This document shows positions 30,355 to 42,125 of a stretch of DNA of 46,594 bases, piece after piece; within the stretch, counting starts at the first letter, position 1, and the number at the start of each line of letters is the position of its first letter. Location of the stretch: contig BFEA01000141.1 in NCBI GenBank assembly GCA_003427395.1, positions 2,299,981 through 2,346,574 of the forward strand. The letters are read 5' to 3'. Made by a program: the position numbers and the translations under genes. The stretch is from Chara braunii. Lineage: Eukaryota > Streptophyta > Charophyceae > Charales > Characeae. The notes below the pieces were generated by a model. The model saw only the letters and a list, made by a program, of their open reading frames with translations, had not been told where the DNA came from and made no database searches.

Positions 30355-33228
30355 CTACACCAGCCACGTCCGCAGGCACCAAGGCTGATAACTCCACATG
30401 ATGCCCAATTGACAGGCTGCTAAATCTGCTGGTTACCGCCAAACTCCGGATATGTATCTCTTTCTTGCTTGCTGCTCACTCTCAGACCATCTTTGTATTC
30501 ACCGTTCTTCTACCCTCCGCACCCTACGACACGTGGAACCCCGAGTATCAGCTCTGGTATCGGTGCAGCCAAATCCGCCTCCGTGCTCACCCCACAAACA
30601 TACAAACGGGTGACGTCCCAGCTGGTGGTTGACGCTCAGACACAGTCTTAACGCATACCCTCACCTGACGGATACGGCGTCCAGATTTAAAACCCAACGA
30701 TAAGACCACTCCGAATGTGGTCAAAAGGCAGGTCCCCACCCAGCCTGAAATTAGTCCGACACCCGAGGTTGTGGCATACAATGTTTCCTACTCATCTTGC
30801 AAAACTCACAGACAGGGCAACTCGGAGCTCAGTACAACTACTCTTTATCAGTAGGTGGTTATGGCGCTCAGCCCACGTCCTCAACCCATAAACATGGCAG
30901 CGCTCATCACCTCAACGGCTGGCTACCGGCTCTCGTTACACAGCGGCGGTGCATCATGCCCCTTCTTAGTGACCATAATGCCCAGTACCTTGCTTGCGGG
31001 CCGAAGGTAAGCAACGTCCCTTGGCTCGACAGACAGCGAGTATCTGCTCCCACACCTAAACAGTCGGCTTAACGTACCCGCTCGCTCCTCCCACACGTAA
31101 GCAGACAGCCTTCTGACCTGACGACTAGTGCCTATTTCACCGCCCATCGGCATGGCAAGTCAGTATACAGTCCGAGTTCACACTCCCCATCGGATGCTGG
31201 TGGCATCTGCACTCATGACTTGAAGGCGCAGCCACCTGATGCTCACTCTGAGTACGTTCCTCCTTGAAAGATCATAGGCTGCAACTCCCGAACTCAAAAA
31301 TCCAAACTGTAGTCGGTGGGGATCCGACGCCCAGATTTAAAGCCCGGAGGTGCAATGGTCCGGCGCCTAACTCGATCTTCGATAAGGAGTAATGGCTCCC
31401 AGCGCCTCACTCCGAAGATCATCGATCCGCCGGCGCACCATAGTGCGTGGATCAATACCGTAATCAAACCACCCTCTCACTCCTACAGACAACAGAAGGG
31501 CCCAACTGGCAGTCAACACCCGAGCTCGGCCCTTACGAACATGGCACCCGTAGCACCTATACTCAACCATTCGATGACACGGTGTCATCCTACCCAGCAC
31601 ATGGAGCAACATACCCCATCTCCGTTCGCTTCCTTTTTCACATCCCACGTTCGTGACAAAAATCCCATCCGACTGGCGACAAGCACCCCCCCCCCCCTTT
31701 TCCTCCCCAGTGGCAAGGGGAATAGGACCACAGACCGAGCACAGGTTCGCCTCCGGTGGCTATGGTGCCTAATACCCATGTGAGAAGCCGGAAACCTGAT
31801 CACTCTGCCTGCCACCGAGCACAGGTCCTCTCCGGAGGCTTATGGTACACAGCGCCTACCACCTCACCTCATCACCCACTCTTACACTCACACTGTAGAA
31901 TCCGCTAGGCACCCTGCGTGCGCACACCTAACGCTCCCTCTTTCCAGCTACGGCAGCCACCTACTGCCACGCAGTGGCCACTCTCTTCTCCGTGCCCGCT
32001 TCATCATTGGGTTTTGCAGACCACTTTACACACGCTCCGCTGTAACAGCACTTCCGCATGGCTTTCGCACGAATGACTGGACGGTTGGGTGTTGCATCCA
32101 AATTTATACTGTTGTATAGTACTGCCCTGCCCCCTTCTCACCGGACCCGGAACACCTACTATTCCTCACACCATCCGCTGACCGGATTCAGGAAGCCTGG
32201 GGCTGGGCACTGCTGACTCGGCACCGGCGGATTCGCCCCTGTTGGCTATCCGCTTTGACCCACCACGGGTCATCCCCGAACGCCCATTGACCTTTTTGAA
32301 CAGCGACGGCCATAGACCACAACCCCTCGGAGGGTTGCAGCACCGGCGTGACCTCGATCTGTCGGTCTGCAATAGTCACGTAGTATCTAAGACTTCGGCC
32401 CCTCAAGACCGACGCTACTAAAATTTCGTCCCTCCAGCCTGTAGCAGTTACGGCCTTCGACGCAGGTCACGGGTTTAACACCCGGGGGTACTTTAGATAG
32501 GTAAGGTAGGGTCTAGGGGTTGAGCCCTGAGTCTTAATAACAAAACAGAAGAAAAATAAACGTAGCAGCAAAATAGAACATGTATACATCAATCGACAGT
32601 CGATGCGGGCGAAGAATGAAGTAGGGACCTACCTGCAAAAGGGGGATAGTCCTGCGGGACCCTCAACCCCTCAGCCTCTTCGACGCTCCGTCACTCCCAT
32701 ATTGCCACCCGCTGGTATCGATCCCCATACCTCCGCCGTAATAGTCCAGTGACGTAACCTATAGGGCTAATCCCAAGCCTGGCACCAGCCTGCGTGGGAT
32801 CTTATATAAAGCGGTGCTGCGCAGCCCCCAGGCCTAGAAGAATAGCCCGACCCTCATCCCTTCCTCTAACAAGGCACACCGTCACTAGGCTTTCCGCGCT
32901 GGCTTCCCCTCTTGCGCCGGGGCTACCGTGGCCCTCCACCCCGTACGTCGGCCTACCCATGGTCGACCGACCCGAATAAACACAAAACTCTTACTCCTAA
33001 AAAAAACTCAGGCCAGCCAACTTAGCCGGCTGCTTAATCAAGCGGGGAAATCACACGCGCGCCTTAAGACTGCACGCTCACTCACGCTCTACTCTAGTCA
33101 AACATCCTATCAGTGTCACCCAACAGACTTAGCCACGATTCGCGCAGTACAGTTAGACTTTTAACTTTCTTCTTATCACTTGCCAAGACTAGGGCGGATA
33201 CCCTTGTCAGGGTATTCGTACCGACAAC
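30355..33228 (+). mobile_element. 2.9-kb LTR-like repeat G2
   Basis: Inverted copy of G1. Starts CTACACCAGCC and ends ATACCCTTGTCAGGGTAT-TCGTACCGACAAC. Contains TATATAA (32,804-32,810) and AATAAA (32,975-32,980) in the order expected of LTR U3, R and U5. TGGTATCGGTGC near 30,553 resembles an iMet PBS, but it is internal and conserved in G1, so it is probably chance. The flanks show no target duplication, suggesting later rearrangement or truncation of one end. Confidence 0.7.
32804..32810 (+). promoter_or_regulatory. Candidate TATA box of repeat G2
   Basis: CTTATATAAAGCGG, conserved with G1; AATAAA follows about 170 bases downstream. Confidence 0.45.
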
Positions 33229-33382
33229 TTACCGGACCACATTAAGCGATGTCCCCGTCGCTTCGCATGATCGAAAAGCTATAAATCGATCCACAACTCC
33301 ATATGCTGACGAGGAAGGAATCAATCCAATTAGCCGACAGACTAAGGGTTGAGGCCTCCAACAATCCAAGCCCTTGTAACTA

Positions 33383-33463
33383 TATGTTGCCAGGGTTCCA
33401 ACCTGGGTCTCCATCGCCCTGACACTAGGACGCCGGTGTACTAGACATACGTACTACAGCATA
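33383..33463 (-). tRNA. tRNA-like relic (pseudo-tRNA or SINE head)
   Basis: On the minus strand the 81-nt segment begins TATGCTG and ends CAACATA (acceptor stem, 6 of 7 pairs). The D-stem GTAC/GTAC is present, and the T arm is intact (CCAGG, loop TTGGAAC, CCTGG). The anticodon stem does not pair well, and a CCT sits where an Arg anticodon would be. This looks like a decayed tRNA or the head of a tRNA-derived SINE, not a working gene. Confidence 0.35.
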
Positions 33464-33635
33464 AGTCTCAGCGGCCCCTCTTACCCGTCCTCTCCCCTTT
33501 GTCCTAGACAACCACCGGCTTCTCGTTAAGTGTCTTTGATCTTTACCCTGCGAGCAGGACTTTGACCAAGGGTGCGAACCCTAACCGAGACCTTAGAAGG
33601 TACTTTCGCCTTCTTCCAACAATCCTCACAATCAA

Positions 33636-33636
<1 letters not shown>

Positions 33637-33722
<86 letters not shown>

Positions 33723-33723
33723 T
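33637..33723. repeat. (TA)n microsatellite with periodic TATATG
   Basis: Runs of TA of about 16-22 bases are separated by TG dinucleotides at a regular spacing. The Ile/Tyr-rich frames here come from the repeat. Confidence 0.97.
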
Positions 33724-34138
33724 CTTACCTCAATATACCTCCTGCAGTCTAGTACAGGGAGGCCAGGTCTCCATCTTGGTCCACCGTACTCTGGGTGATT
33801 GCGCCAGATCTACGGCTCACCGCATTTGTTAGTTCCGCGGTAGTGCCCTCGCAGGTTACACCGCCATAGGCTTTTTCTCGTGATAAGCATTCAATCAGGA
33901 CTCAAAAAGACTCGACTCTTATCCCATGTCGGTCCGCAGGAGTAAAACCCTCCTAGGTGACCACACCCCTTTAAGTTTTTACTCTCTTGGCACGACGTAG
34001 GCCCGCTGTTCAGGTTACGCCGATCAGCGGCCGACACTAGGGGTTGTGCCCTAGTGATGCTAAACTTTACCGTTAGCTTGGTATTCTCATAAATGCCCCA
34101 AGATTAGCACAAGTGGTTGGACGGTGTGTCGCAACAAT

Positions 34139-34216
34139 ACAGGCCTACTGCGGGACTACGCAGAGGCCTGTCACACATAAAAGGTATTTACCAGTCCTCT
34201 GTGGGACAACACAGAG
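34139..34216 (+). repeat. Two adjacent hairpins with related GGAC loops
   Basis: At 34,139-34,171, ACAGGCCT and CTGCG pair with CGCAG and AGGCCTGT around GGACTA. At 34,197-34,216, CTCTGTG pairs perfectly with CACAGAG around GGACAA. Stem sequences differ and loops are alike. Confidence 0.55.
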
Positions 34217-34952
34217 AAACACGGCAACCTCTCCACATTTACAAAACAATAATCATCGCCAGATCCACAAGGCCGTGACTGCCCTACTTGATCAGAACAA
34301 GAAGCCACACATCCCAGTAACATCTCTTGAATGAACCCATTTGCAACCTCTCAAAAACTTTCAAAAATGGCCAAGCAACAATATGGTCCCTCTCGTCAGA
34401 CTTTATTATTTAACCCAACTTATCATGCCGTTAAATCTATTAACCACCCTTCACAGGAAGGAGGTCTCACTAAATAGGTCTTCCAACCATCCCTCTCTCT
34501 CTAGGATGAACTTCTATACGACCTCTTATTAAAACATCTTCCCTCTGGAAAGATGAGTCTTCCAACAAGCAAAAGACTGCCTTCTCATAAAAGGCGCATC
34601 TACCATAAGACAACTCAAACTGAGAGACCAACTTATGGGTCCTCGTCACAACTCAACAATAAACATTTGGCATGGCAAGCATTTGAGTCTCAAGGACTCA
34701 CAAATCCCTTAGGATTCTCACACTCTCACAAAGACAGACTGCGCTTCCTCTCTTTATACCCGACCCCATCACCCGCCCGTGGGCAGATCGCACGAGTATA
34801 CCGAAAAGTAGGCAGTTCATCTTCATTCTCACTTACAGACCATATATCATACAAGATGCCTCTCATACATCTTTCTCACAAAACCATCATACATCAGGAT
34901 AAAACCACACATGTGAGAGTGAGTGTTGTCGTCACGTACAACAGGTAACTAG

Positions 34953-35290
34953 CATTTCGTTAAAATTGACATTTTTTACTATTTTCACGAAATTGGGCAT
35001 CCAAAAAAAAATTGACTTTCTTAGTGTGTTTTTGTGCCCTGCGACATCGGACCATTGATAGTCCGACGTCCTGGGGACTCCGGACCATCTGATGTATCTC
35101 ATCATAAAGTACCGTCAAAATACATCCGAGGTTCAAAAAAAAAAGAAAACAAATTGAGGCATATCAGATGGTCCGGCGCCGGACTATCAATGGTCTAATG
35201 TGGTCGGCGCAAAAAAATGCCAAAAAATACTGTGTTTTTTTTAACTTCAATTTCGTGAAAAAAGTAAAAAATATCAATTTTAACGAAATG
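34953..35290. mobile_element. 338-bp fold-back MITE
   Basis: Nearly the whole element is palindromic. Terminal arms CATTTCGTTAAAATTGACAT and its partner extend about 45 bp to CACGAAATTG, and inner arms repeat GGACCATTGATAGTCCG and GGACCATCTGAT in inverted order. No coding capacity. A clear target duplication is not seen, so the superfamily is open. Confidence 0.8.
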
Positions 35291-35629
35291 TCTGTTGGGT
35301 AATCTTAAGTAGCACTCAACTCAGAAATACACCCAGGGATGAGCTATCTCATCCTAAAATATACAAAATTAATCTTATCTCATGACCCACTCAAAACAAC
35401 TTACGTCACTCTCAATATAGTACATGGTCAACTGTACAAAAAAAATAATCAAAACCACTCAAAATTCTACTGTCACTCAGTGTACACACTCTGTTTTACA
35501 TAGTTCTAGCCTCCATGGCTGTCCTATGTCGTAGTCCCCATCTGTACCCCCAACAACATAGGCATCTAACTGTCTAAATAAAAACAAGGTCAATAGAGTG
35601 GTGTCTACCCTACTTAGACGAACCAGTCC
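35291..35629. other. 3' non-coding stretch next to element D
   Basis: No gene. If element D were complete, its polypurine tract and 3' LTR should be here or further left on the minus strand. Neither is recognised; no sequence matching the U5-like block of A, C or 45,223-45,535 occurs, so D is probably 3'-truncated. Confidence 0.5.
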
Positions 35630-38189
35630 CTACTCACTCATCTCCTCCTGGTTTTGCCTATACAACTGAGCTCTACCTCCATCGGAAGATCGCTCTACTA
35701 TCCTACCCTGTCTATCATACATTCTTCCACCACTTTCAGAGACCTTTCCCTCAGCCAGATCCTTTAAGAACTTAGGGCACTGCAGAGCCCTATGCTCTCT
35801 CTTCTTACAGAAGAAACAGGTCGAATCGAATGACTTTTTAGGCCTTTCCTTCCTCCGCTGAGACCATGATGATGACGGTGCCTCACTGGCCTCCCTGCTC
35901 AACTCATAACTCTGGGGTAAGTCCATGGGTTCCTCAGATCCGGCTTCCAGCTCCTGAGTACGAGTTCCCAGTCGTAGCCCAATCTCCTCCGGCCTATACT
36001 CAGGCGTATCCAATCTCTGGGGCATGCCCTCGATGACGTCCTCCATTGCAACCCCCATCTCGCTCTCAGGAGGCTCCTCTATCCTCGGATGTGAACATAA
36101 GCTCGCGCCCTCCTGCATAGTGTGAACCGCCTCAAGCAGCACATCCATAGACCCCTCTTTTGAGCCCTTGATTGGCTCGCCGTTGGCTGCCGGCAGTCCC
36201 TTCTCAACTGAGGGTGGCATGGTAGGGCCCGCTGTCACCGTAGGCAGGATAGCGAGTTCAGTAGGGGTCCTGAACTCAAAGGCCTCTCTCTCCGCCTCTC
36301 TCTCCGCCTCCCTCTTGGCCTTTGCCTCCTCAGGTTCCAAAATGACTCTCCCCATGGGTGCTCCTTGCTGAGGTTCAGCTGCGGGCGGTTGCTCTGGTAC
36401 GCCACCTCCTGGTTGCCTCTGCTCTCCCTGCCTGCTGCTTTCTGCCCCATCCATGCCGCCTCGAAGCGGCTGCCTCAAATCCCGAATGATGGCGGCCAGA
36501 CTAGCCACCAATGCTTTGAGCTCACGGACCTCAACCTCGACGACCTCCAAATGCACTCCATGGCTTGTCTCCCTCATCTCTTTCCCCCTCAGATCAGCCT
36601 CCAACATCATATACCTGTCGAAGGACGTCTTGGATAGGGAGCGGATCCTTCGGTCCAAATACTCATCCTCTTTTTGCGAGGTCTCGACTTCCGACTTGTC
36701 TGGAGCTGTTAAGCCCTGCCATATTGAACAAGGAATTCCTCCCACATCTCCTCGATTCCATACGGCTTGTAGGGTGGCGGCGGATCCGGGAGTGCCCCTG
36801 CTTCTTCCAAACTCTGCCTCTCTTGCCGGATCTCCTCCCAGTGCTTCCCTACTCTGGCCCGCCTTTCCTCAACCGTTTCCCCTGTTGGTATTCTCTCTTC
36901 TATGCGGCGATCAGCTCTTTCCGGGACCTCTGCTTCCACCTCTCTCTCTGCCTGACACGACTCCTGGAGTGGCTCCATAGGTACGGGCTTCTGCAGGTCA
37001 GGGTGTTCCAGAGCGTGAGCGGCCAGCTGCTCGTCAATCAGGGCGAGTGCCTCTCTCCTCAGGTCAGCTCTCTCAATCTCTTCTTCCTCCATTCCTTCTG
37101 GTGACGGGACCACCTCTGGTAGTGGGGGTGGTACCTCCTCTCCCTACGGTTCCTCTCCTTGGTCGGGTGCGCTCTCTAATGGGCTCCCAAGCCTCAGTCC
37201 CACAGCTGGCGTATGAGGGGGAGTATCCTCCTCAACCTCTATGACCTCCTCCTCAGCACGCCCTCCCTGAGTATTTGGTCTCTCATGCTCAGGGCTCTAA
37301 CTTTCCTTTCGCGGCACCTCTTCGGCTGCCTCGCACGCCTCTCATCTACCGGCGGCGTCCTCCACTGGGAGACGTCCAAGTGTGCCTCCAACTCCTGCAC
37401 TGACCCTCCAGAGGCCGGCGCCTCCTCCTGTGTGCGCAGTGGAGATCCTCCCAATCCACCCTCAGTACAGCGATGAAACTCCATTGGTCCCAATCCGCAC
37501 TCAGGGTATGCTCCTCGCCTCTAAGTCTCAGGTACCATCTTCTCTTCTCGCGTGGCAAACGTTTTTCGTCCCCTTTACGACGACCTGGCCTCAGTGGGTT
37601 CAGGGTCCCTCTGCCTCCCGCTCCTCAGGCATCTCTCCACTCTGGGCTGAGGCGGCTCCGGGCATCGGAATGCCTCTCTCAACTTGAAGTGCACTCTACA
37701 GCCCTCCCAATCTCGGGCCATGTCCCTGATTTGCCTGGCCAAGGGTCTTTCCGCCTTCCGGGTCCATAGGGATAACGTCCTTGCCCACTCATCCCTCAAT
37801 ATGCCCTGATTATGCATGAACTGCTCGAACGCGGGGATGAACTCCTCTGCATTCTCAATCTCCAAGCGAATAGGTCTGCCATCAGTTCCAACATGTGATG
37901 GTCATAGCTCCTGCATCCTCGCCTCTACCTCTGACCTCGTCCTCGCCTCCCTACGGATCTGTGCGATGGGCTCTGCGAATCTGCCAACTCCTCTCAACCT
38001 CCCGATCGCCTGGGTCATGGTCCAGCCCATATGATCAGCGTACCCCCAGAACTCGTCCAGAAACAACTCAATATCCCCGTCATCGTACACTGGCGTGCTC
38101 TCTCGGTGGTAAGACCCATGCCGCTTATATCCTCCTGATGCTCCCAACGGCCTCCGCGGCGGCCGTGTCCCCCTCCCTCCTCTTGGCAT
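35630..38189 (-). pseudogene. Second Gag-like reading frame downstream of integrase (element D)
   Basis: From MPRGG at 38,189 the frame reads a capsid-like N-terminus (IELFLDEFWGYADHMGWT, then an RLRGVGRF stretch and EEFIPAFEQFMHNQGI). An in-frame TGA is at 37,902 and the first section ends at 37,575. After shifts, protein-like blocks continue at 37,493-37,239 (LEAHLDVSQWRTPPVDERRA), 37,113-36,709 (Glu/Arg-rich, probably helical) and 36,745-35,630 (371 codons). The last ends in a CX2CX4HX4C zinc knuckle, CFFCKKREHRALQC (35,803-35,844). Capsid-like start plus C-terminal knuckle is a Gag layout, but the sequence is not a copy of the Gag at 44,026-44,838. The intact form would be about 850 residues. 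The role is unknown: alternative Gag, nucleic-acid chaperone, or a gag captured from another element. Confidence 0.7.
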
Positions 38190-38360
38190 GGCTGTCTTCG
38201 CAAAGTCAGACCTGCACAACAGGTGAAGGAGACAACAGGCGCACGTCGAGGTAAGCAAACAGTCAGTAAATAAGCAGGCCTAGGTCAGACCAAGCACATA
38301 CATCATGCAATCCTCCTAACCTACACACCTCTCTATCCTACTCTAAGGAAATTAGATAGT

Positions 38361-38738
38361 CTATCTCACCTCTTCTCTCGCCACAAACTTCTTCAGCCTT
38401 GTTCCTGACACCCAGTCCTTCCATTCTGTCCCATTCAACTCCTCAATCTGATACGCGCCGAAATCCCCGCATCGCACGATTCGATAAGGACCCAACCACC
38501 TCTTGTCAAGCTTCTTGGACCACTTCTTTTCCAAGATCGAATCATATAGGAGTACGACGTCCCCAACTGCCAAGGGTACTTTCCTTACTCGCGCCGACTG
38601 GTCCCAGCGAGCCTTATCGTCCATCCGACTCCTTTCTACTTGGTTGGTCGCTTTCTGGATTTTTTTCTCAATCGCACCCACTTGTCGTGCTCGAATGTCG
38701 AGCATCTCTTCGAAAGACAGGCTGACCTCCCAATCCTG
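38361..38738 (-). pseudogene. pol: Post-integrase GPY/F-like segment (element D pol)
   Basis: It continues the integrase frame after an in-frame TGA (38,745). It contains VGDVVLLYDSILEKKWSKKLDKRWLGPYRI, the GPY/F-type module found at the C-terminus of many gypsy integrases, where it helps multimerisation and DNA binding. It ends at a stop at 38,361. The TGA fits a TGG (Trp) to TGA change. Confidence 0.8.
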
Positions 38739-38744
38739 GCGCCT

Positions 38745-39575
38745 TCAAGTCTTTAGGAAACTCGCGATTGGGAAGGTAGCGTGTCTCCCATACCATAGCG
38801 TGGCCGGTGCGTATTTAGTGGTCCTTTTTACCGTAATGTTCTCAACGAAGAATGTCGCCCTTAGATACCTTGGCCATCGAGCGGGCCTACCTTCTGTCCA
38901 TTTGGCCAACAGGTTAGTAATGGTGTTGTGCCCTCTTTCCAGTAGAGCATTTGCCTGAGGGTGCACGGCCGTGGTGTAATTAGCCACTACACCATACCTT
39001 GACAACAACTCTTGCACCTCCTGGCAGGTAAACTCTGATCCTTTATCCATTACGAACTCTCTGACAAACGGGTAACGCAGGTAGTACTCCTCGATGCAAC
39101 TAACCAGGACTGGCCCAGTTTTCGTACGAATGGCTCGCCCATCTACAAAACCAGATAGATTATCACGTGCATCGAAGATATAATTGTAGCTATGATCGTC
39201 GAGTGGCATGAATAACAGGTCGAGATGTACTACGGCTCCTACTTCCCTCTCTAACCTTGGATGCAGTGGTTCTCCCGGCCTTAGGCGAGATTGTTCTTGA
39301 CAAGATACGCAGGACCGGCAGAATTTACCAACCATCTCCATCATTCCGTCCCAATAGTATAACTCACTTATCTTGGCATATGTTGCAGTAATCCCCCGAT
39401 GTCCTCCCGCAATGTCGTCATGAAGTGCAGCTATAACGTCAATCTGTCGGTTCCTGCCGCATACGACTCTCCTAGGATTTCCCACCTGCCTTTTTACAAA
39501 GAGGTGACCATCTCTTACCAAGTAATGCTCCCTCATCCTCTGGGTCCTTTCGCATCCCGGTCCCCCATCTCGCAT
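38745..39575 (-). pseudogene. pol: Integrase domain of element D pol
   Basis: Integrase inserts the cDNA copy into host DNA. Counting from the Met at 39,575, the HHCC zinc-binding site is H52, H59, C89 and C92 (GGHRG...CVSC). The catalytic core has D119 (HLDL), D177 (MDKGSEF) and E213 (LLERGH), with 35 residues between the second D and E, the canonical D,D(35)E spacing. HPQAN precedes the Glu. So this domain looks catalytically intact although the surrounding pol is broken. Its N-terminus overlaps a different frame (39,865-39,533), which carries the RNase H-integrase linker, so a frameshift lies near 39,560. Confidence 0.92.
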
Positions 39576-39998
39576 GACAGGAGAAGTCCCAGCTCAAGGT
39601 AGATTCTCTCATACTCTTCTGCCCGAAACGCTTCCTTGATCTCCCCCTCTTCAAACTCGTCATCCTGGCTTTCTGATATAGTATCCCCTTCCTCAACCAG
39701 ATTCAGCGAGCCTTCCAAGTTAAAGGATTTATGTAGAAGTGTGTTGACGAGGAGGTACATTCCCCCCATCAATTCCTCGTGCCTCCTTACCCGGTTTGGA
39801 CCTTCTTCTATCGTCCTAATCTCTTCCACCAAACTGTGATTGCCTGCAAGTGCCAGCTTCATCATCCATCCGATATCTTTGCTGCCCCAAGGGTCCTCGT
39901 CTTCGAAGGGCTTGAGTACTAGCTCAGCCTTCCTTTCATATCTCTTTGGCGCGTGCTAAATAGGATGACCAACACAGCTAGGCACCCGCGGAGACCAC

Positions 39999-42125
39999 TT
40001 ATTGATGTGAAGGCGGATGTCTTCCTCCTGGTCCAAAAAAACCATCAACTGGGGGCGTATCTTCTATTGCCTCCTCTTCCTGCTTATCCCAATTGATGCG
40101 GCTTAGCCCATCTGCTCTATTCTTATTCCCTGGAATTCGCTCCAACTCAAAGTTGAACATCCAGATATATGTCAACCACCTGGCAACCGTTGGATCGGAC
40201 GGAACATAGTTCCTTAGGGAGAAGGCTAGGGTTGTTGGGTCCACCCTCAGTATGAACCTCCTTCCAAAGATATAGTTTCCGAAGATCCGCAGGCAGTGAA
40301 GGACAACGAGAGTCTCCCTCTTGAATTGAGAGTAGTTCCTCTCTGTCGTACACAGAGCCCGACTCTCAAAACGTAATGGTCTCTACTTTCCCTCAATGTC
40401 TGTCTGGATTAGGACTCCACCGAAGGCAGTTGGTCCAGCATTCGTTTCCACAATAAATGGCCTTACCTCTGTAGCGTCATAGTCCGACGCACCCAACACC
40501 AAACCTCCCTCTCGAAACTCTTCCTTCATCCCTACTACCGCCTTCTCCTGATCCTCACCCCAAATCCACTCCTGATCCTTACGAACTAACTTCCTCAATT
40601 GCTCTGTCTTGGCGGCAAAGTTTTTGACGAAGGTCCTCCAGAAGCCACACGTGCCAAGGAAGCTCCTAACATCTGTTATTGAGTGGAATGGCACTGGCCA
40701 CTCAACTATCTTGTTCGTCTTCTTAACGTCTGGTTGCCGACCACTCTCATTACAGACGAATCCCAATGGTAGCTTCCCTCATACAATGCTTGGACTTGGC
40801 CCCACTAGTCGTAAGGTTATACTCTTCAAGCAAGCCTAGGACTTTGTCAAGGTCCTGAACGTGCTTCCAGACAAAGCGCCTTACTCCTGGCAGGACTTCA
40901 TCGTCCTCTCTCCTCCTTGGCCCTTTTACTGCCAAGTCGTCAATATATGGTTGCGTGATATGCAGACTAACTGTTTGCATGGCCCGAATCATATGTCACT
41001 GGACCATTGCCACGGCGTTCGTCCACCCTTGCGGAGCCACATTTATGTGGATAAGCCCTCGAGGCGTATGCATCGCTATAACTAGTATGTCTGGCGGATA
41101 GGCCGGAAACTAGTCATACCCGGAATAGAGGTCAATAAGCGAGATTATCGATCTTCCAGCACATGACTCTGACAACGCATTTACGTTTGGCAAGCCTCCT
41201 GCATCCCGCACAGTCACAGCATTCAGCCTTTGCAAGTCTTGTACCCATCTCAACGTCCCATTAGGCTTGATGAAGCAAAACCATGGGGATGCGTAGGGTC
41301 CGCTTGAATAATCGGCGACGTGGGTGCATATCTTGCCATCGAGGTAATCCACCACCTTCTTCTCTTCGTCAGGATTGGGATATCGCGCCCCTCTTAAGTT
41401 TCATGGCTCATGTGGCACAATATGGATGTGGATCATTGGGATCTTGTCTACATCGAACCTGCCACGCTCCTCATCGCTAAAAGTATAGGCGCGGTGCCTC
41501 TTCTTCATTAGCTCTACCATCAGCGTCCTCTCTCGAGGCAGTAGGAAGTCGGACTCTCCCACTATCAATTTCCCCTCGTTCTCCTCGCTGATACGACATG
41601 GCCCCACCGAGGCGCTCTCTTTCATCTGTCGTATCAAAGCTCGCTCCCGTTCATAGTATACCTCCTCATCCTGGGTAACAAGAACGGAAACTGGGCGACA
41701 CTTTTTATCTATCGTCTTGTACCGCCTTTGGGAACCCTGCTTGAGCCGTCCCCTAAAAAAGGCTGACTTGCTGGTCGCGCCTGCGCCTGTGCCATAGCAG
41801 GGTCCCTTCCCCTCTTTGGAAGTCGATAAACCAACTCCGTCTCTCCTATCTGGGGGTACTCCAAGACTTGTTCTCTCAGCGCCTGAATGGCGTCTGGATC
41901 CGCCATTTCATGCGTGGCCACTATGTCCATGGCCTTATTTACATCAGATAAGCTGAGCGAGAATGCTTCCCCTCCTATTTCTTCCTCGGGCTCCGCCATA
42001 AGCCTTCGATGCTCATCTTCTGACTCCTCAATGGTGAAAGAGCCAGGATTGGGCCTGTTCCGTATGCTTCTCGGTCCAGTGTTTCGGTAGGTGATTACCT
42101 CATAATTTCTGCACGCTGGATCACA
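39999..42125 (-). pseudogene. pol: Reverse transcriptase-RNase H of element D, several stops and frameshifts
   Basis: The linker after protease (41,999-41,709) leads into RT blocks: PYASPWFCFIKPNG with LRWVQDLQRLNAV (41,355-41,110), IISLIDLYSGYD, and the YIDD active site (PYIDDLAVKGP, 40,992-40,750). The connection and RNase H follow (40,766-39,999): FIVETNAGP, KRETLVVLHC and RVDPTTL, ending with NRADGLSR. Stops: TGA 41,401, TAG 41,110, TGA 40,996 and TAG 40,383. A frameshift lies near 40,760. The first RNase H catalytic Asp of the usual TDAG motif is Asn here (AAT, 40,440-40,442). Most of these lesions are G-to-A or C-to-T transitions. Confidence 0.92.

Larger units (their letters stand above)
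33229..34952. other. Unassigned stretch between G2 and the fold-back MITE
   Basis: Apart from the tRNA-like relic (33,383-33,463), the (TA)n tract (33,637-33,723) and two hairpins at 34,139-34,216, I see no gene. Short frames at 34,113-34,948 lack protein character. It might include the 3' end of element D or C, but no LTR match is visible. Confidence 0.5.

Noticed and set aside
30553-30564. iMet PBS-like TGGTATCGGTGC inside G2
   Set aside because: It is internal to the repeat, no LTR end precedes it, and the match is partial.
33562-33832. Ile/Tyr-rich frames
   Set aside because: Translation of the (TA)n microsatellite.
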